A stretch of DNA of 60,510 nucleotides. Origin: an uncultured Olsenella sp. GTDB lineage: Bacteria > Actinomycetota > Coriobacteriia > Coriobacteriales > Atopobiaceae. The first letter of the stretch is position 1. Every line of letters begins with the position of its first letter. The notes under the pieces were generated by a model, which saw nothing but the letters and a program-made list of their open reading frames with translations, was not told where the DNA came from and did no database searches. This document shows positions 50,025 to 59,960 of the stretch, in pieces. The stretch spans positions 1 to 60,510 of the forward strand of contig OMVJ01000029.1 in assembly GCA_900314495.1 (NCBI GenBank). The letters are read 5' to 3'. A program made the translations under genes and the position numbers.

Positions 50025-51725
50025 ACGCACAGGGCCAGGAGCACGGGGCCCAGCCAAATGAGCGGCAGGGCGTAGCGCGTCAGGTCCGCCGGGGATGCCA
50101 GGAGCACAACAATCTGCAGCGCCAACGGCAGGAACGCCAGCTTGTAGCGGGACCTCGTTGCCACCGCCACGCACCAGGCCAGCGCCGGGATGCACCACAC
50201 GTAAAGCGCCATCTGGTACAGCATCCACGCGAAGGGAGCGGAAGCGGCGTTTCTGTGCATCTGCAGCGCGGCCTCGCGCGCACCGGCAAGCGACTCGGGC
50301 TCCGAGATGTGCAGCTTGTACGACGCCAGGGGGTACACGTACGCCCGTGGGTACACGGAGACGACGCCGCCCCAGTCAAAATAGTTTGTGCAGGTGCCAA
50401 GGGTGGCCGCAAGGTACGTGCCAGGCCGGCGCAAGCCCATGGCAAGCCACGCGCGCGCGTAGCGCTCAAGATCCGCCCGCGTGCAGGTGTCCCAGCGGTA
50501 GGTGTACTTCACGCGATCGATGTTGCGCGACTTGTACCCCAGGGCAATGGAGTCGTAGTCAATCACAGCATCAATGGCCTCGCGCTCGTCATCCGTCACC
50601 TCGTCACCGTGGTACTTGACGAACCGCGCGGTCTGCGTAATGAGAGGACCCAGGGACTCCTGCACGCCACCGGGGGCAACGTCCAGCGCGGGGTAGGCGA
50701 CCAGTGGGATGACCGCGAACATGGTGACAGCCGCCGCGACGCCAGGAGCCAGCAGCAAAGACAACCGCATCAATGAGCACCAGGTAGATGCAAGTTTTCT
50801 TGGTAAGTGCCAGCAGCACGCCGAGCACGATGCTGGCAGCAAGGTTGCGTCTGCCGTGGCGTTCTTTCGCGTAAATCTCCCCGTGGGTACGCACCGTCTC
50901 TAGCAGCAGGATTGCATAGGGAGGCATGAGGGTGAGATGCAGTGCATCTTTGAGCATGCTGAAGGCATAGATGGGATAGAAGGGCATGGCACAGAAGTAG
51001 ACGAAGGCCGCAAGCCGCGCGCCATTCGGCACGCCGAGCTTGCCCACATATGCAAGCAAGCAGACCATACCCGCCGCCGTCGCAGCCATCTGCAAGACCG
51101 AGAACAGAAAGATGCCGGGATTGCATGAGCCTGTCAGCAGGTCGCTCCCCCGCGCGAAAAGGCCGTAGACCAGCGTGTCGAAAATGGGGTGGTGGTCCGT
51201 GAACTGGTGATTGGGGTTCTCCACCGGCATGCTGGAAACCGGCAGGTGACCGGGGTAGTTCTGGTTGATCATGCTGTAGGTGTCCAGCCCGAAGCGGCCG
51301 GGATACAGCGCGATGGCATACGGCAGCCAGCAAAGCAGCATGATGCCAGCGAACGTCAAGACGGAGCGACGCGTCAGCTGCGGGCAAGGACGGCGCCTGC
51401 CCTGTGCACGCTTGTGGCCAGCCAGGTGCAAGCCCGCAGCAGGAGTCGCGCCATCATCGGGCCGCTCGCGCAAGCGCAGTGCCAGCCAGGTGCATGCCAG
51501 CAGCAAGGCAAAACCCGCCGCCCACGCGATGCCGCCCACGCGCAGAAAGTTTGCCACGGTCGCAGGCAGGAGCTCGTTCTGGACTATGTCCCCGTACGCA
51601 TAGAAAGCGGCGCCGACGAACGAAAGGACAGCCGCGCTGGCAAGAAGGGGGCCGCGCGCGACGGAACCGCAAGCGCACGCACCACTCGCGCGCGCCTGTT
51701 GCCCCGCCTCAGCTTGATGAGACAC
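49991..51725 (-). pseudogene. Polytopic membrane protein (DUF6020/GT39-like), frameshifted
   Basis: The first frame covers an N-terminal part with several helices and the block YPGRFGLDTYSMINQNYPG then FTDHHPIFDTLVYGLF, which recalls polyprenyl-linked glycosyltransferases of the C fold or DUF6020. At about 50750, after LIDAVVFAAG, the frame changes; the rest continues as LLAPGVAAAVTMFAVIPLV to CVRQGAGSRVSL. Both parts make one about 570-residue protein, with a short deletion at the join. The start (GTG 51725) and the terminal SRVSL both lie in repeat units, so the natural ends are uncertain. Likely part of the adjoining glycan cluster. Confidence 0.65.
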
Positions 51726-51745
51726 TAGGTGCGTCCCCCTGTCTC
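51719..51745. repeat. 27-bp repeat unit
   Basis: GAGACACTAGGTGCG...CTGTCTC, between the broken membrane gene and the GlfT2-like gene; TAG stop of the latter is directly followed by TGAGAC. Confidence 0.85.
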
Positions 51746-51746
51746 A

Positions 51747-53681
51747 CTACAGGCCAAGGTAATCGCGCCAGTACTCCACGGATGTAAGCCGTTCACGCGC
51801 GGCGCCGTAGCTTGCGACCAGTTCGTCACGACGGGACTTGCACTCCGCCAAGTCCTTGTCGAAGCGGGCCTTCAGCGTCTGTGCGCGGCCAAGGTCACGG
51901 TCGCGAATCTCCGCGATCTTCATCTCTGGCACCACTGCAATGATGTGCTCCCGACCATAGATGAGGCCGTACTGATCGCTCCAGCCCACACCGTGGAGAA
52001 CGACCGCGTTGCTTTCCGGCGCGCGGCGGTCGTCGCGGATGCGACCGGTCAACGCGGCCTCGTAGCAGTCGTCCAGGTCCTCACCCCAAATCTTGTGGGA
52101 GTGGTTGTAGGCCACCTGAGCTAGGTAGTTGCCAGCCTTGTGCTCGTAACGCGGCAGCGGAACCGGGCGCTCAATCTGCTCGGAATCGTAGTCATAGATG
52201 TCGATGCCAAAGCGCTCCAGCGCCTCGTCGCGCACCTGGGCAAGCGAGCGCATGTGCTCCTTGTTGCGGTTGGCATCCATGAAGCGTCTCTCCGCAAAGC
52301 CCTTCTGGGCAAAGTTGTCGGGACCCTTCAGGTAGTCCTCCATGGCCTCCAGGACCAGCTCGGCATCCGTGTAGTTGAACTTGCAGATTTCCAACTTAAA
52401 GCTGTGCTCAATCTCCACTAGGAAGTCCGTCATGGGGGCAACGCCCGTGGTTGCCTGGCCAATCAGGCCGTTGCGCATTGTCTGGTACCTCTCCACCGCG
52501 CCGTTGTAGCGTACGTGGAAAGCCTCATGCCAAATGCAAATGCCATTCATGGTCATGAACTTGGGGTGCGAGCGCATGCCATATTCCGCGTCATCAAACC
52601 GCACAAAGAAGGGCAGCGGCATGCCATTCTTGCGAATCATGGAAAGGGGGATACAGCAGTACCACCAGGCCGCATAGGTCTGAGCGATGTCTGGATACGT
52701 CTCAAGGTTGGGCGAGAAGGTCTCGTTGCCAACGACCTCACGTAGGAAGTTCATATGCAGGTGCGGCTTCACGCTCGTGTACGCACCGTTGAAGCTCATG
52801 AAGCCCAGATCCTCCCAACGCATGTCGGGCTGGCCGTAATTCATCATGGCACCAGAGACGAAAGCCTCCGCATACTCGTCGTTCACGATGCGCAGCAAGG
52901 CATACGTGCGCTTGATGGACTCCGGAGAGACCTCCACGTCGTCGTCCATGAGCAGCACGTGCGTGGCGTTGGCATCCATGGCACAGAGCATGGCGTACGC
53001 AAAGCCGCCCGAGCCACCCACGTTGTCGTTGGGGTGCACGGTCACGCCGTCACCAGAGAGCGCCTCCACGTCCAGCGTACGGCCATTGTCGATCACATGC
53101 ATCTGGAAGTGATCCGCAATCTCCTCGCCAGACTGCAGAATCTGCCGCTTGATGAGGGCTATGTTGCGATGGATGTAGGCCTCCTTCTTGAAGGTGGTCG
53201 TACCCAGCACCAATTCCACGTCGCGCAGATGCGCGTCCTCAACCTCTGCCATGAAGTAGGCGTTGCGCAGCTGCACTGCGCCCTCGCAGTCAAGCGCAAA
53301 GGAGCAGAGAACGTCGTGCTCGCCCGTTGCAAGGGGAACGTCAATCTCGTACCACTCGTCCGTGGCCTCCACCCGTATGGCGGTGCCCTCCGTACGCTCC
53401 GGCTCAAGGTCATAGGCGTCCACGTGCGTCTGCTCAAACGTGACCGCCGCGCCGCGGACCTCCAGATGCACGGCGAAGCTCTTTGCCACGGTATAGCGCC
53501 GGTACTTCATGACGGAGAGGCCGTTGAAGAACGTGGTGAAATCGTAGGTACCTGCCTCCTCAAGCTCCCACGTGCCGCCGTCCACCGGCTTTACCGCACC
53601 AGAACAGCGCACGTACATGAGCGGCTCCTGACGGAAGGGACGCGACTCTTCAAGCAGGACATTGGCAATTTTGTAGCGCAT
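51747..53681 (-). CDS. GlfT2-like galactofuranosyltransferase (GT2)
   Basis: 644 residues, AGAGAGG site. N-terminal beta-sandwich (residues 1-160), then a GT-A domain with VLLMDDDVEVS (the DDD metal motif) and GICIWHEAFHVRYNG with the W...HEAFH block characteristic of GlfT1/GlfT2-type UDP-galactofuranose transferases. A helical C-terminal domain follows. In mycobacteria GlfT2 builds arabinogalactan; in this organism a cell-wall or capsule galactofuran is the analogous guess. Divergent from the next GT2 gene. Confidence 0.87.
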   Translation of the reverse strand: MRYKIANVLLEESRPFRQEPLMYVRCSGAVKPVDGGTWELEEAGTYDFTTFFNGLSVMKYRRYTVAKSFAVHLEVRGAAVTFEQTHVDAYDLEPERTEGTAIRVEATDEWYEIDVPLATGEHDVLCSFALDCEGAVQLRNAYFMAEVEDAHLRDVELVLGTTTFKKEAYIHRNIALIKRQILQSGEEIADHFQMHVIDNGRTLDVEALSGDGVTVHPNDNVGGSGGFAYAMLCAMDANATHVLLMDDDVEVSPESIKRTYALLRIVNDEYAEAFVSGAMMNYGQPDMRWEDLGFMSFNGAYTSVKPHLHMNFLREVVGNETFSPNLETYPDIAQTYAAWWYCCIPLSMIRKNGMPLPFFVRFDDAEYGMRSHPKFMTMNGICIWHEAFHVRYNGAVERYQTMRNGLIGQATTGVAPMTDFLVEIEHSFKLEICKFNYTDAELVLEAMEDYLKGPDNFAQKGFAERRFMDANRNKEHMRSLAQVRDEALERFGIDIYDYDSEQIERPVPLPRYEHKAGNYLAQVAYNHSHKIWGEDLDDCYEAALTGRIRDDRRAPESNAVVLHGVGWSDQYGLIYGREHIIAVVPEMKIAEIRDRDLGRAQTLKARFDKDLAECKSRRDELVASYGAARERLTSVEYWRDYLGL

Positions 53682-53909
53682 GGGATACGCCTCTCTGGAT
53701 TCGGGATGACGGGTTCCTTACGGCACGCTTGCCGCAAGTTCGCACGAGGAAAGATTAGCATCTTGCAGCAGTCTGCGCAGAAGGCATACACCACGGAATG
53801 CCGCCCCCAGGATGCCTGAGGCACACGCGGAGCCCCACCAACTGCCCGCTTTTCAGGCTGCATACATATACAATGGCAGGGTTACGCGCGCCAATCCCCG
53901 GAGGAACCC
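53682..53909. other. Divergent promoter region of the glycosyltransferase genes
   Basis: 228 bp. TATACAAT at 53867-53874 is a plausible -10 for the plus-strand gene, without a convincing -35. No other gene seen. Confidence 0.4.
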
Positions 53910-55244
53910 ATGCCCACGCCCAAGGCTTCCGTTGTCATCCCCTGCTATAACGCGGAGAAGTATCTACCAGACACTCTGGACTCCGCCCTTGCCCAGACCA
54001 TGGAAGACTTCGAAGTTGTGTGCGTGAACAACAACTCCACGGACGCGACGCCGCAGATTCTTGCTGAGTACACAGCACGTGACCCTCGCATCCGCGTTCT
54101 GGACGAATCCGACCCCGGCGAGGGCCCCGCGCGCGAGACAGGCCGTGTGGCCGCACGCGGCGAGTGGCTCTACTTCCTGGATTCGGACGACCTCATGCTG
54201 CCCGACCTTCTGCAGAAGGCAATCGCCCGCGGCGAGAACACAGACGCTGACCTGGTCATATTCAAGACCTTCACCTACAGCGACGGCATTGGCGAGACCA
54301 TCCCCATCGAGTGGTCCTTCCAGACGGGCTGGCTCCCCTCGGACGACATTGCCTTCGACCCGCACCAGCACCCCGAGCGCATCCTCAACTCATTCCAGAA
54401 CTGGGTGCACAACAAGCTGTTCCGCCGTTCCTTCGTGGATACTCGTGGGCTCGAGTTCCAGCGCGTGCATCGCACGGCCGACTTGCTCTTCACGTGCAGC
54501 GCGCTGACCGAGGCCACGCGCATCGCTCTTTTGCCTGAGTTCCTGCACAAGTACCGCATCCTCAACGCAAACAGCGCCATGGCTACAAGCGATTCCTTCC
54601 CGCTGGACTTCTATGACGCGTTTGTCGCACTTCGCTCGCGCTTGGAGGCGGACGGCACCTGGGAGCTGTACCACGACTCGTTCGTGAACTGGGCCATCCT
54701 GAGCGTGATCAGCAACGTGGAGACCGCCCATTCCTTTGACGGCTTCAAGACCATCATCGACAAGATGCGCAACGGTGGAGCTGACCTCCTGGACATTGCC
54801 ACTTTCCCAGCAGAGAAGTGCGACGACGAATGGCGCTACCAGCGCATGCGCGACATTTTGGAACTCCCCATGGAGGACCTGCTCTGGACCCACTACGCTG
54901 ACCTCAAGATTCGCCACGACGCGACGGAGCGTCACGCTTCCGACCGCCGTCAGTACGTGGCGGAACTGGAGGGTCAGCTCCGCGGCAAGGATGCGGAGAT
55001 AGCAGACCTGCGAAGCCAGCTTGCCGCCAAGCAAGAGGAGCTGGCTCGCGAGGCCGCCGCGCTCAACGCCATCCAGCCCAAACGAACAGCCAGCTATCCC
55101 ACAAACTCCAGCAGCCTGCGGGGAGAGAAGCGCTCGCGTACGGCAACCGACGGCACAATCTCGCACGGCTCTCGCACGAAGCTCGCATCTTCCTCCGTGC
55201 CACCGAACGCAGAGAGCACCCGCATGGACGTCGGGTCGAAGTAG
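53910..55244 (+). CDS. GT2 glycosyltransferase, 3' end overlapping the next gene
   Basis: 444 residues, CGGAGGAACCC site. GT-A fold: ASVVIPCYNAEKYLPDTLDS, VVCVNNNSTDAT, YFLDSDDLMLPD with the DxD. Middle part a helical region, then a coiled coil (QYVAELEGQLRGKDAEIADLRSQLAAKQEEL). The last 50 codons, from about residue 395, are antisense to the convergent 55094-56101 gene and look uncoded, so the original end may have been lost in a deletion. Probably adds a sugar to a surface glycan or teichoic acid. Confidence 0.8.
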   Translation: MPTPKASVVIPCYNAEKYLPDTLDSALAQTMEDFEVVCVNNNSTDATPQILAEYTARDPRIRVLDESDPGEGPARETGRVAARGEWLYFLDSDDLMLPDLLQKAIARGENTDADLVIFKTFTYSDGIGETIPIEWSFQTGWLPSDDIAFDPHQHPERILNSFQNWVHNKLFRRSFVDTRGLEFQRVHRTADLLFTCSALTEATRIALLPEFLHKYRILNANSAMATSDSFPLDFYDAFVALRSRLEADGTWELYHDSFVNWAILSVISNVETAHSFDGFKTIIDKMRNGGADLLDIATFPAEKCDDEWRYQRMRDILELPMEDLLWTHYADLKIRHDATERHASDRRQYVAELEGQLRGKDAEIADLRSQLAAKQEELAREAAALNAIQPKRTASYPTNSSSLRGEKRSRTATDGTISHGSRTKLASSSVPPNAESTRMDVGSK

Positions 55245-56101
55245 TCCTCGCCAGCGATGGCTGGGTTTCCCGTCAACAGCTTCCGGCCATACGTCACGGC
55301 CTCCATGGTACGGAGCGTGGCATACGGAGCTGCGGAAACCGTAATCTCCAGCAGGCAGCGACTGGCCAGCACGTGACGCAGGTACTCGCGGTAGGGCATG
55401 AAGGTGTCGCGGCGCGCAAAGCCCGGCGCCTCGTGCCGCTCGCCGGCTGCAAGCTCTGCGCCAACACCCATGTCACCCTCGCCCACCAGCACAAAGTCGC
55501 ACGTCAAGCCTGCCGCTCGCATGGTTTGGTACACCTGCCAGGCCTGTTCCTCACGCGTCTTGGTCTGGCCAAGGAAGCAGATGTCACTCGGCGGCAAGGG
55601 ATCGCCCAGCAAGGCAAGCTCTGCCTCTGGCAGAGGGGAATAGCACAGCGGGAAGTAGCTCCAGCCAAAGCGTTCGGCATCGCGCTGCGTGCACGTAACA
55701 ATGAGGTCGTACAGGTCCGCCACCGCGTCAATCCGCTGCTTCAGATAGCCGTTCATGCTGTAGATGGGATTCAGCACGTACATGACCAGCCGCGCCTTGG
55801 GGTAGCAAGAGCGCAGGCGCTCGAGGTACGAACGCTCTTGCCCCCAATCGCATTCAAAGAAGAGGAAGGTTCCAGCCCAGTTGCGGCCAAGATCCTGCCA
55901 GAGGGTATCCGCCGTGGTAGGACGGCCCCGCAGAAGCTTGCCGGCGGTGTGCCGCAGCCTGCGGCCAGCGCTCACCTCGGTAGTGAGCCCCTCCGTACGG
56001 AAGGGCGCCACAAAGACGTCGTCCATGCGGCGGAACTCGCTGTAGGCGGCGTCAACGTAGTCTGTGAAGTCCGTTCCAAGAACGACGTAACGTGGTTTCA
56101 T
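55094..56101 (-). CDS. Putative glycosyltransferase, GT-B-like (CgeB-type)
   Basis: 335 residues from ATG 56101. No HxxxT signatures, but KPRYVVLGTDFTDYVDAAYSEF, LRSCYPKARLVMYVLNPIYS, RDAERFGWSYFPLCYSPLP and MEAVTYGRKLLTGNPAIAGEDYFDP with the C-terminal domain of CgeB/GT4-like enzymes (the last block resembles the nucleotide-sugar-binding ExxxGxxLLT motif). Function in glycan synthesis inferred from neighbours. Its 3' end overlaps the convergent GT2 gene by 151 bp. Confidence 0.6.
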   Translation of the reverse strand: MKPRYVVLGTDFTDYVDAAYSEFRRMDDVFVAPFRTEGLTTEVSAGRRLRHTAGKLLRGRPTTADTLWQDLGRNWAGTFLFFECDWGQERSYLERLRSCYPKARLVMYVLNPIYSMNGYLKQRIDAVADLYDLIVTCTQRDAERFGWSYFPLCYSPLPEAELALLGDPLPPSDICFLGQTKTREEQAWQVYQTMRAAGLTCDFVLVGEGDMGVGAELAAGERHEAPGFARRDTFMPYREYLRHVLASRCLLEITVSAAPYATLRTMEAVTYGRKLLTGNPAIAGEDYFDPTSMRVLSAFGGTEEDASFVREPCEIVPSVAVRERFSPRRLLEFVG

Positions 56102-56271
56102 TTCACATCCCATGCAGCTCACAATGCCCAAGCCCTCACAAGTATGGCATGGCCCAGCGTGAGAAACGCCACACTCGAACCCAAATCTTCGTACTGGGCT
56201 GCATGCTCGGCTACACTTGCAGAAGGCTCCTTATGCCAGTTCGTCCAAAACCTTGCGTGATGGGAAAGCCC

Positions 56272-58683
56272 ATGCAGATAGAGTTCAAGGAAACCTCCCG
56301 TGGCAGGCACATGATCTTCGTGCGCGTCTTGCTTGATGAAGCCACCCAAAAGGCAGGCATTTCCGCCGTCGCGCAGACCGCAGGCGGCAATCCAATTCCC
56401 GCCAAGCTCATTGATCAGGGCGTCCCGGGTGAGCTTACGCTCGTGGTGCCGCAGCTCACCGTACCTCTTGTGGCCACGGTACGCACGGCCGACCGGACGG
56501 CTCAACTGACGATCGATCCCCAGCGAGCAAAGCGGGCGTCCCAGTTCAACACACTGCGTCGCAACCCGGCCGCCAGCCTCATTCGCAATGCGGATGACAA
56601 GGTACGCCATACGGCAGGCGCCATCTACACCACGGACGTGGTGCCCGAGTGGGTTGACAAGCAAATCATCGTGCGCGGCATGGCAGAGACCGTAGCGCCC
56701 GCCGACAGCGAAAGCGCGACGGGTCCCGTGGACGTGTTGGCGCTAGGAACCGATGGCACCCCCTACCCCGGCGCTGCCTGGACCAGCCTGGGGGACACCG
56801 CCAGCCACCCGGACGACGATCCGAATTGCGTCCACAGGCGGGTGGGTTTCTCGCTCAGGCTCCCACTCTTCGACGTTCCCGACGTCATTCTGTGGGCGCG
56901 GGGACTCCGCTGCGAAGACGGCGACGTCTTCCTCGCGCTTGCCGGAGATGACCTATGCCACCGCAAGGACGACTTTGCCGTCATGACCTGCCCCGCCATG
57001 AGCGACGCCGCCTACGACCACTGGTTCCGCACGCATTGCGCCACGCGCGAGGAGCTTTCCCGCCAGCGCGTCAGACGCTTCCCCGTTGAGCCCACGTTCT
57101 CGTTCGTGGTACCGCTCTACAAGACGCCCCTGAGCTTCCTGCACGACATGGCCACCTCGGTCTTGGGCCAAACCTACAGCAAGTTGCAGCTTGTCTTGGT
57201 AAACGCCTCCCCCGAAGAAGGAGGATTGACGGCAGCCGTCAGCAAGCTTGCCGCCACTGACGAACGCGTGTCTGTGGTCACCTTGGAGCAGAACCTCGGC
57301 ATTACGGAAAACACGAACTTTGGCATCCAGGCCGCAAAGGGCGACTTTGTTGCCTTCATGGACCACGACGACACCATTGAGCCCGACCTGCTGTACCGCT
57401 ACGTGGAGGGAATCAACCGTTACCCAGAGACCGACCTGCTTTACTGTGACGAGGACAAGCTCCGCGGCACCTCTTACATTGAACCCAACTTCAAGCCCGA
57501 CTGGGACCCAGAAATGCTCTGCAGCCAGAATTACGTCTGCCACCTGCTCACCGTTCGAAAGTCCATTCTTGACACCCTGGAGCCAGCCACGCGCGAGTTT
57601 GACGGCGCGCAGGACCAGAACATGACCTTCCGCGTTGGCGAGCTCGCACGTAACGTGTACCACGCTCGCAGGGTCCTATACCACTGGCGCATCAGCGAGA
57701 ACTCCACGGCAGTCGACCCCAACGCCAAGCCTTATACCACGGTTGCAGGCATCAAGTCCGTTCAGGGCCATCTCGACCGCACCGGCATTGCCGGCAAGGC
57801 CGGTCAGCGCGCGGACATCGCCAACGTCTACCAGATTTCCTACGAGCTCCCAGACCAGCCAAGCGTTTCCATTGTCATACCGAACAAAGACCAGGTTCCC
57901 GTGCTGGACCGCTGCCTGGCCTCCATTCGGAATCGGACGACCTACAAGAACTACGAGGTCGTAATCATAGAGAACAACAGCACAGACCCAAAGACCTTTG
58001 CCTACTACGACACCGCGCAAGCTGCGGACCCTCGCGTCAAGGTTGTTACCTGCCAGACTGACGGCACCTTCAACTATGCCCGCCTCAACAACTTTGGCGT
58101 TGCGCAGACAACCGGCGACTACGTGCTGCTGCTCAACAACGACACCGAGGTCATAAGCCCAGACTGGCTGGAACAGATGCTGGGCCCCGCCACCACTCCT
58201 GGGGTGGGCATTGTGGGCGCCAAGCTCCTCTTCCCCGACGACACCATCCAGCACGCCGGCGTCTGCTTCCACCGCGAGGGACCGGCCCACCTCGGCTTCC
58301 ACCTGCCCAGAAACAGCCACGACTACTACCAGTATTACCTGGTCATGCGCGATTGCACAGCCGTGACGGGCGCGTGTCTGCTCACCAGCCGCAAGCTGTG
58401 GGACGAGCTGGGCGGCATGGACGAGAAGTACGCCGTCAGCTACAACGACGTCGACTTTTGCCTCCGCGTGCGGCAAAAGGGCCTGCGCGTGGTGTACCAA
58501 GCCGCCGCGGAGCTCTACCACTACGAGTCCATCACGCGCGGTGTGGTGAAGAGCCCCGCCCAGTACGAGCAGTGGATGATGGAGGAGGGCATGCTCAAGG
58601 CCCAGTACTCCCGCCACTACGCCGAAGGCGACCCTTACCAGAATCCCAATGTAGAGGGCTTGTGGCACCGCTTGCACTGGTAG
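56272..58683 (+). CDS. Large tandem GT2 glycosyltransferase
   Basis: 803 residues from ATG 56272; an alternative start at 56233 has a better AGAAGG site, so the N-terminus is uncertain. A beta-rich N-terminal domain (about 1-270), then two GT2 domains: FSFVVPLYKTPLSFLH...MDHDDTIEPDLLYRYV...YCDEDKL (residues about 270-500) and VSIVIPNKDQVPVLDRCLASI...LLNNDTEVISPDWLEQML (about 550-800), each with its DxD. The second has GACLLTSRKLWDELGGMDEKYA. Such bifunctional enzymes build alternating surface polysaccharides such as rhamnans. Stands in the middle of the cluster. Confidence 0.9.
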   Translation: MQIEFKETSRGRHMIFVRVLLDEATQKAGISAVAQTAGGNPIPAKLIDQGVPGELTLVVPQLTVPLVATVRTADRTAQLTIDPQRAKRASQFNTLRRNPAASLIRNADDKVRHTAGAIYTTDVVPEWVDKQIIVRGMAETVAPADSESATGPVDVLALGTDGTPYPGAAWTSLGDTASHPDDDPNCVHRRVGFSLRLPLFDVPDVILWARGLRCEDGDVFLALAGDDLCHRKDDFAVMTCPAMSDAAYDHWFRTHCATREELSRQRVRRFPVEPTFSFVVPLYKTPLSFLHDMATSVLGQTYSKLQLVLVNASPEEGGLTAAVSKLAATDERVSVVTLEQNLGITENTNFGIQAAKGDFVAFMDHDDTIEPDLLYRYVEGINRYPETDLLYCDEDKLRGTSYIEPNFKPDWDPEMLCSQNYVCHLLTVRKSILDTLEPATREFDGAQDQNMTFRVGELARNVYHARRVLYHWRISENSTAVDPNAKPYTTVAGIKSVQGHLDRTGIAGKAGQRADIANVYQISYELPDQPSVSIVIPNKDQVPVLDRCLASIRNRTTYKNYEVVIIENNSTDPKTFAYYDTAQAADPRVKVVTCQTDGTFNYARLNNFGVAQTTGDYVLLLNNDTEVISPDWLEQMLGPATTPGVGIVGAKLLFPDDTIQHAGVCFHREGPAHLGFHLPRNSHDYYQYYLVMRDCTAVTGACLLTSRKLWDELGGMDEKYAVSYNDVDFCLRVRQKGLRVVYQAAAELYHYESITRGVVKSPAQYEQWMMEEGMLKAQYSRHYAEGDPYQNPNVEGLWHRLHW

Positions 58684-58758
58684 TTTTCGTGCCCTCCCCA
58701 AGATGCCAACGAGTACGGGTATCATGGGCGGAGCTTCCGCAGCCGAAGGGTCAACCAC

Positions 58759-59454
58759 ATGAGAGTTCTTCTCGTCATTCCCGCTTACAACGAAGAGGAG
58801 TCCATCCTCTCCGTCGTGCAGACCGTGGAAAAGGCGGGCTACGACTACGTGGTGGTAAACGACGGGTCCACGGATAATACTCTGCAGGTTTTGCGTGACA
58901 ACAACGTCAACCACATCAATCTCTCGCACAACCTGGGCATTGGCGGGTCCGTCCAGACCGGCCATCTGTACGCCCTTTCGCACGGTTACGACGTGGACAT
59001 TCAGGTGGATGGCGACGGCCAACACGACATCAGCTACGTGCCGCGCCTGCTGGCGCGCATTGAGGCTGGGACGGACCTTGTGATTGGTTCGCGCTTCGTG
59101 GAACAGACGGACGGCTTCCAGTCCACGGGCCTCAGGCGTGCCGGCATCCGCTGGCTGCGGCACTGCATCCACCATGTGACTGGCCTCACTATCGTGGACG
59201 CCACGTCCGGTTTCCGCGCGTGTGACCGCAAGATGCTGCAGGTATTCTGCGAGCGCTACCCCTTCGACTACCCGGAGCCCGAGTCCATAGTCATGGCCTA
59301 CCGCGCGGGCCTGCGCATCGAGGAGGTGCCGGTCAAGATGCGCGAGCGCCAAGGAGGCGTCTCGTCCATCAATCCCGCTAAGAGCATCTACTACATGATC
59401 AAGGTGACACTGGCCATCCTCATCGAGGGTCATCGGCACGGGAGGGACAGCTAG
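58759..59454 (+). CDS. GT2 polyprenyl-phosphate sugar transferase (DPM1-like)
   Basis: 231 residues, GAAGGG site. GT-A domain: VLLVIPAYNEEESILSVVQ, VVVNDGSTDNT, IQVDGDGQHD (DxDxQHD), ATSGFRACDRK and KMRERQGGVSSINPAKS, the pattern of dolichol-phosphate mannosyltransferase-like enzymes without C-terminal membrane helices. It would load a sugar onto undecaprenyl phosphate. The DUF2304 gene starts at the base after its stop; such pairs are common and DUF2304 probably anchors or partners the enzyme. Confidence 0.91.
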   Translation: MRVLLVIPAYNEEESILSVVQTVEKAGYDYVVVNDGSTDNTLQVLRDNNVNHINLSHNLGIGGSVQTGHLYALSHGYDVDIQVDGDGQHDISYVPRLLARIEAGTDLVIGSRFVEQTDGFQSTGLRRAGIRWLRHCIHHVTGLTIVDATSGFRACDRKMLQVFCERYPFDYPEPESIVMAYRAGLRIEEVPVKMRERQGGVSSINPAKSIYYMIKVTLAILIEGHRHGRDS

Positions 59455-59847
59455 ATGTCCGCCGTTCTCCATATAGTCCTCGTTGCCTCCGCGGTTCTCT
59501 TCCTGCTGGTCGTGCTGCGGCTCGTCTCGCAGGGAAAGCTCCTGCTCAAGTACTCCCTGCTCTGGCTGGTGCTGGGAGTTGTGGCACTGATCATCGCGCT
59601 CTTCCCCAGCGTTGCCGGATCGCTTTCCCATACGTTGGGTTTTGGTCTCACGTCCAACTTCGTCTTCTTCGTGGTACTGGCACTGCTCGGCGTCATCTGC
59701 ATGGCGCTTACCGTAATCGTAAGCTGGCAGGCGCGCGACATCCGGAGCCTAGTGCAGCAGATGGCACTTCTCAAGAAGGAGCTACAGGAGGAACGCCACA
59801 ACGGCCAGCGACCAGACGGGAGAGAGTCAACCGAGGACACCGAGTAG
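59455..59847 (+). CDS. DUF2304 small membrane protein
   Basis: 130 residues starting at the base after the GT2 stop. Three membrane helices (LHIVLVASAVLFLLVVLRLV, LKYSLLWLVLGVVALIIALF, NFVFFVVLALLGVICMALTVIVS), then a charged coiled-coil tail. DUF2304 proteins sit next to polyprenyl-phosphate GT2 genes. Coexpressed with that gene. Confidence 0.9.
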   Translation: MSAVLHIVLVASAVLFLLVVLRLVSQGKLLLKYSLLWLVLGVVALIIALFPSVAGSLSHTLGFGLTSNFVFFVVLALLGVICMALTVIVSWQARDIRSLVQQMALLKKELQEERHNGQRPDGRESTEDTE

Positions 59848-59960
59848 TTTCCCGCTCCCTACCGAGGCACCCCGCAGCTATGCCGCCAGCTGGGCTCTGA
59901 CTGCAACCTAAGTGCTAGGCTTTCTTACAGCTTTGCAGTTAGCTTCGGAAGGGAGACTTC

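Noticed and set aside
2712-51745. CRISPR array
   Set aside because: The 27-bp repeats are dispersed between genes without regular spacers, and no cas gene is present.
57676-59631. 651-codon antisense frame over GT2 genes
   Set aside because: No family match; mirrors GT2 and DUF2304 coding sequence.
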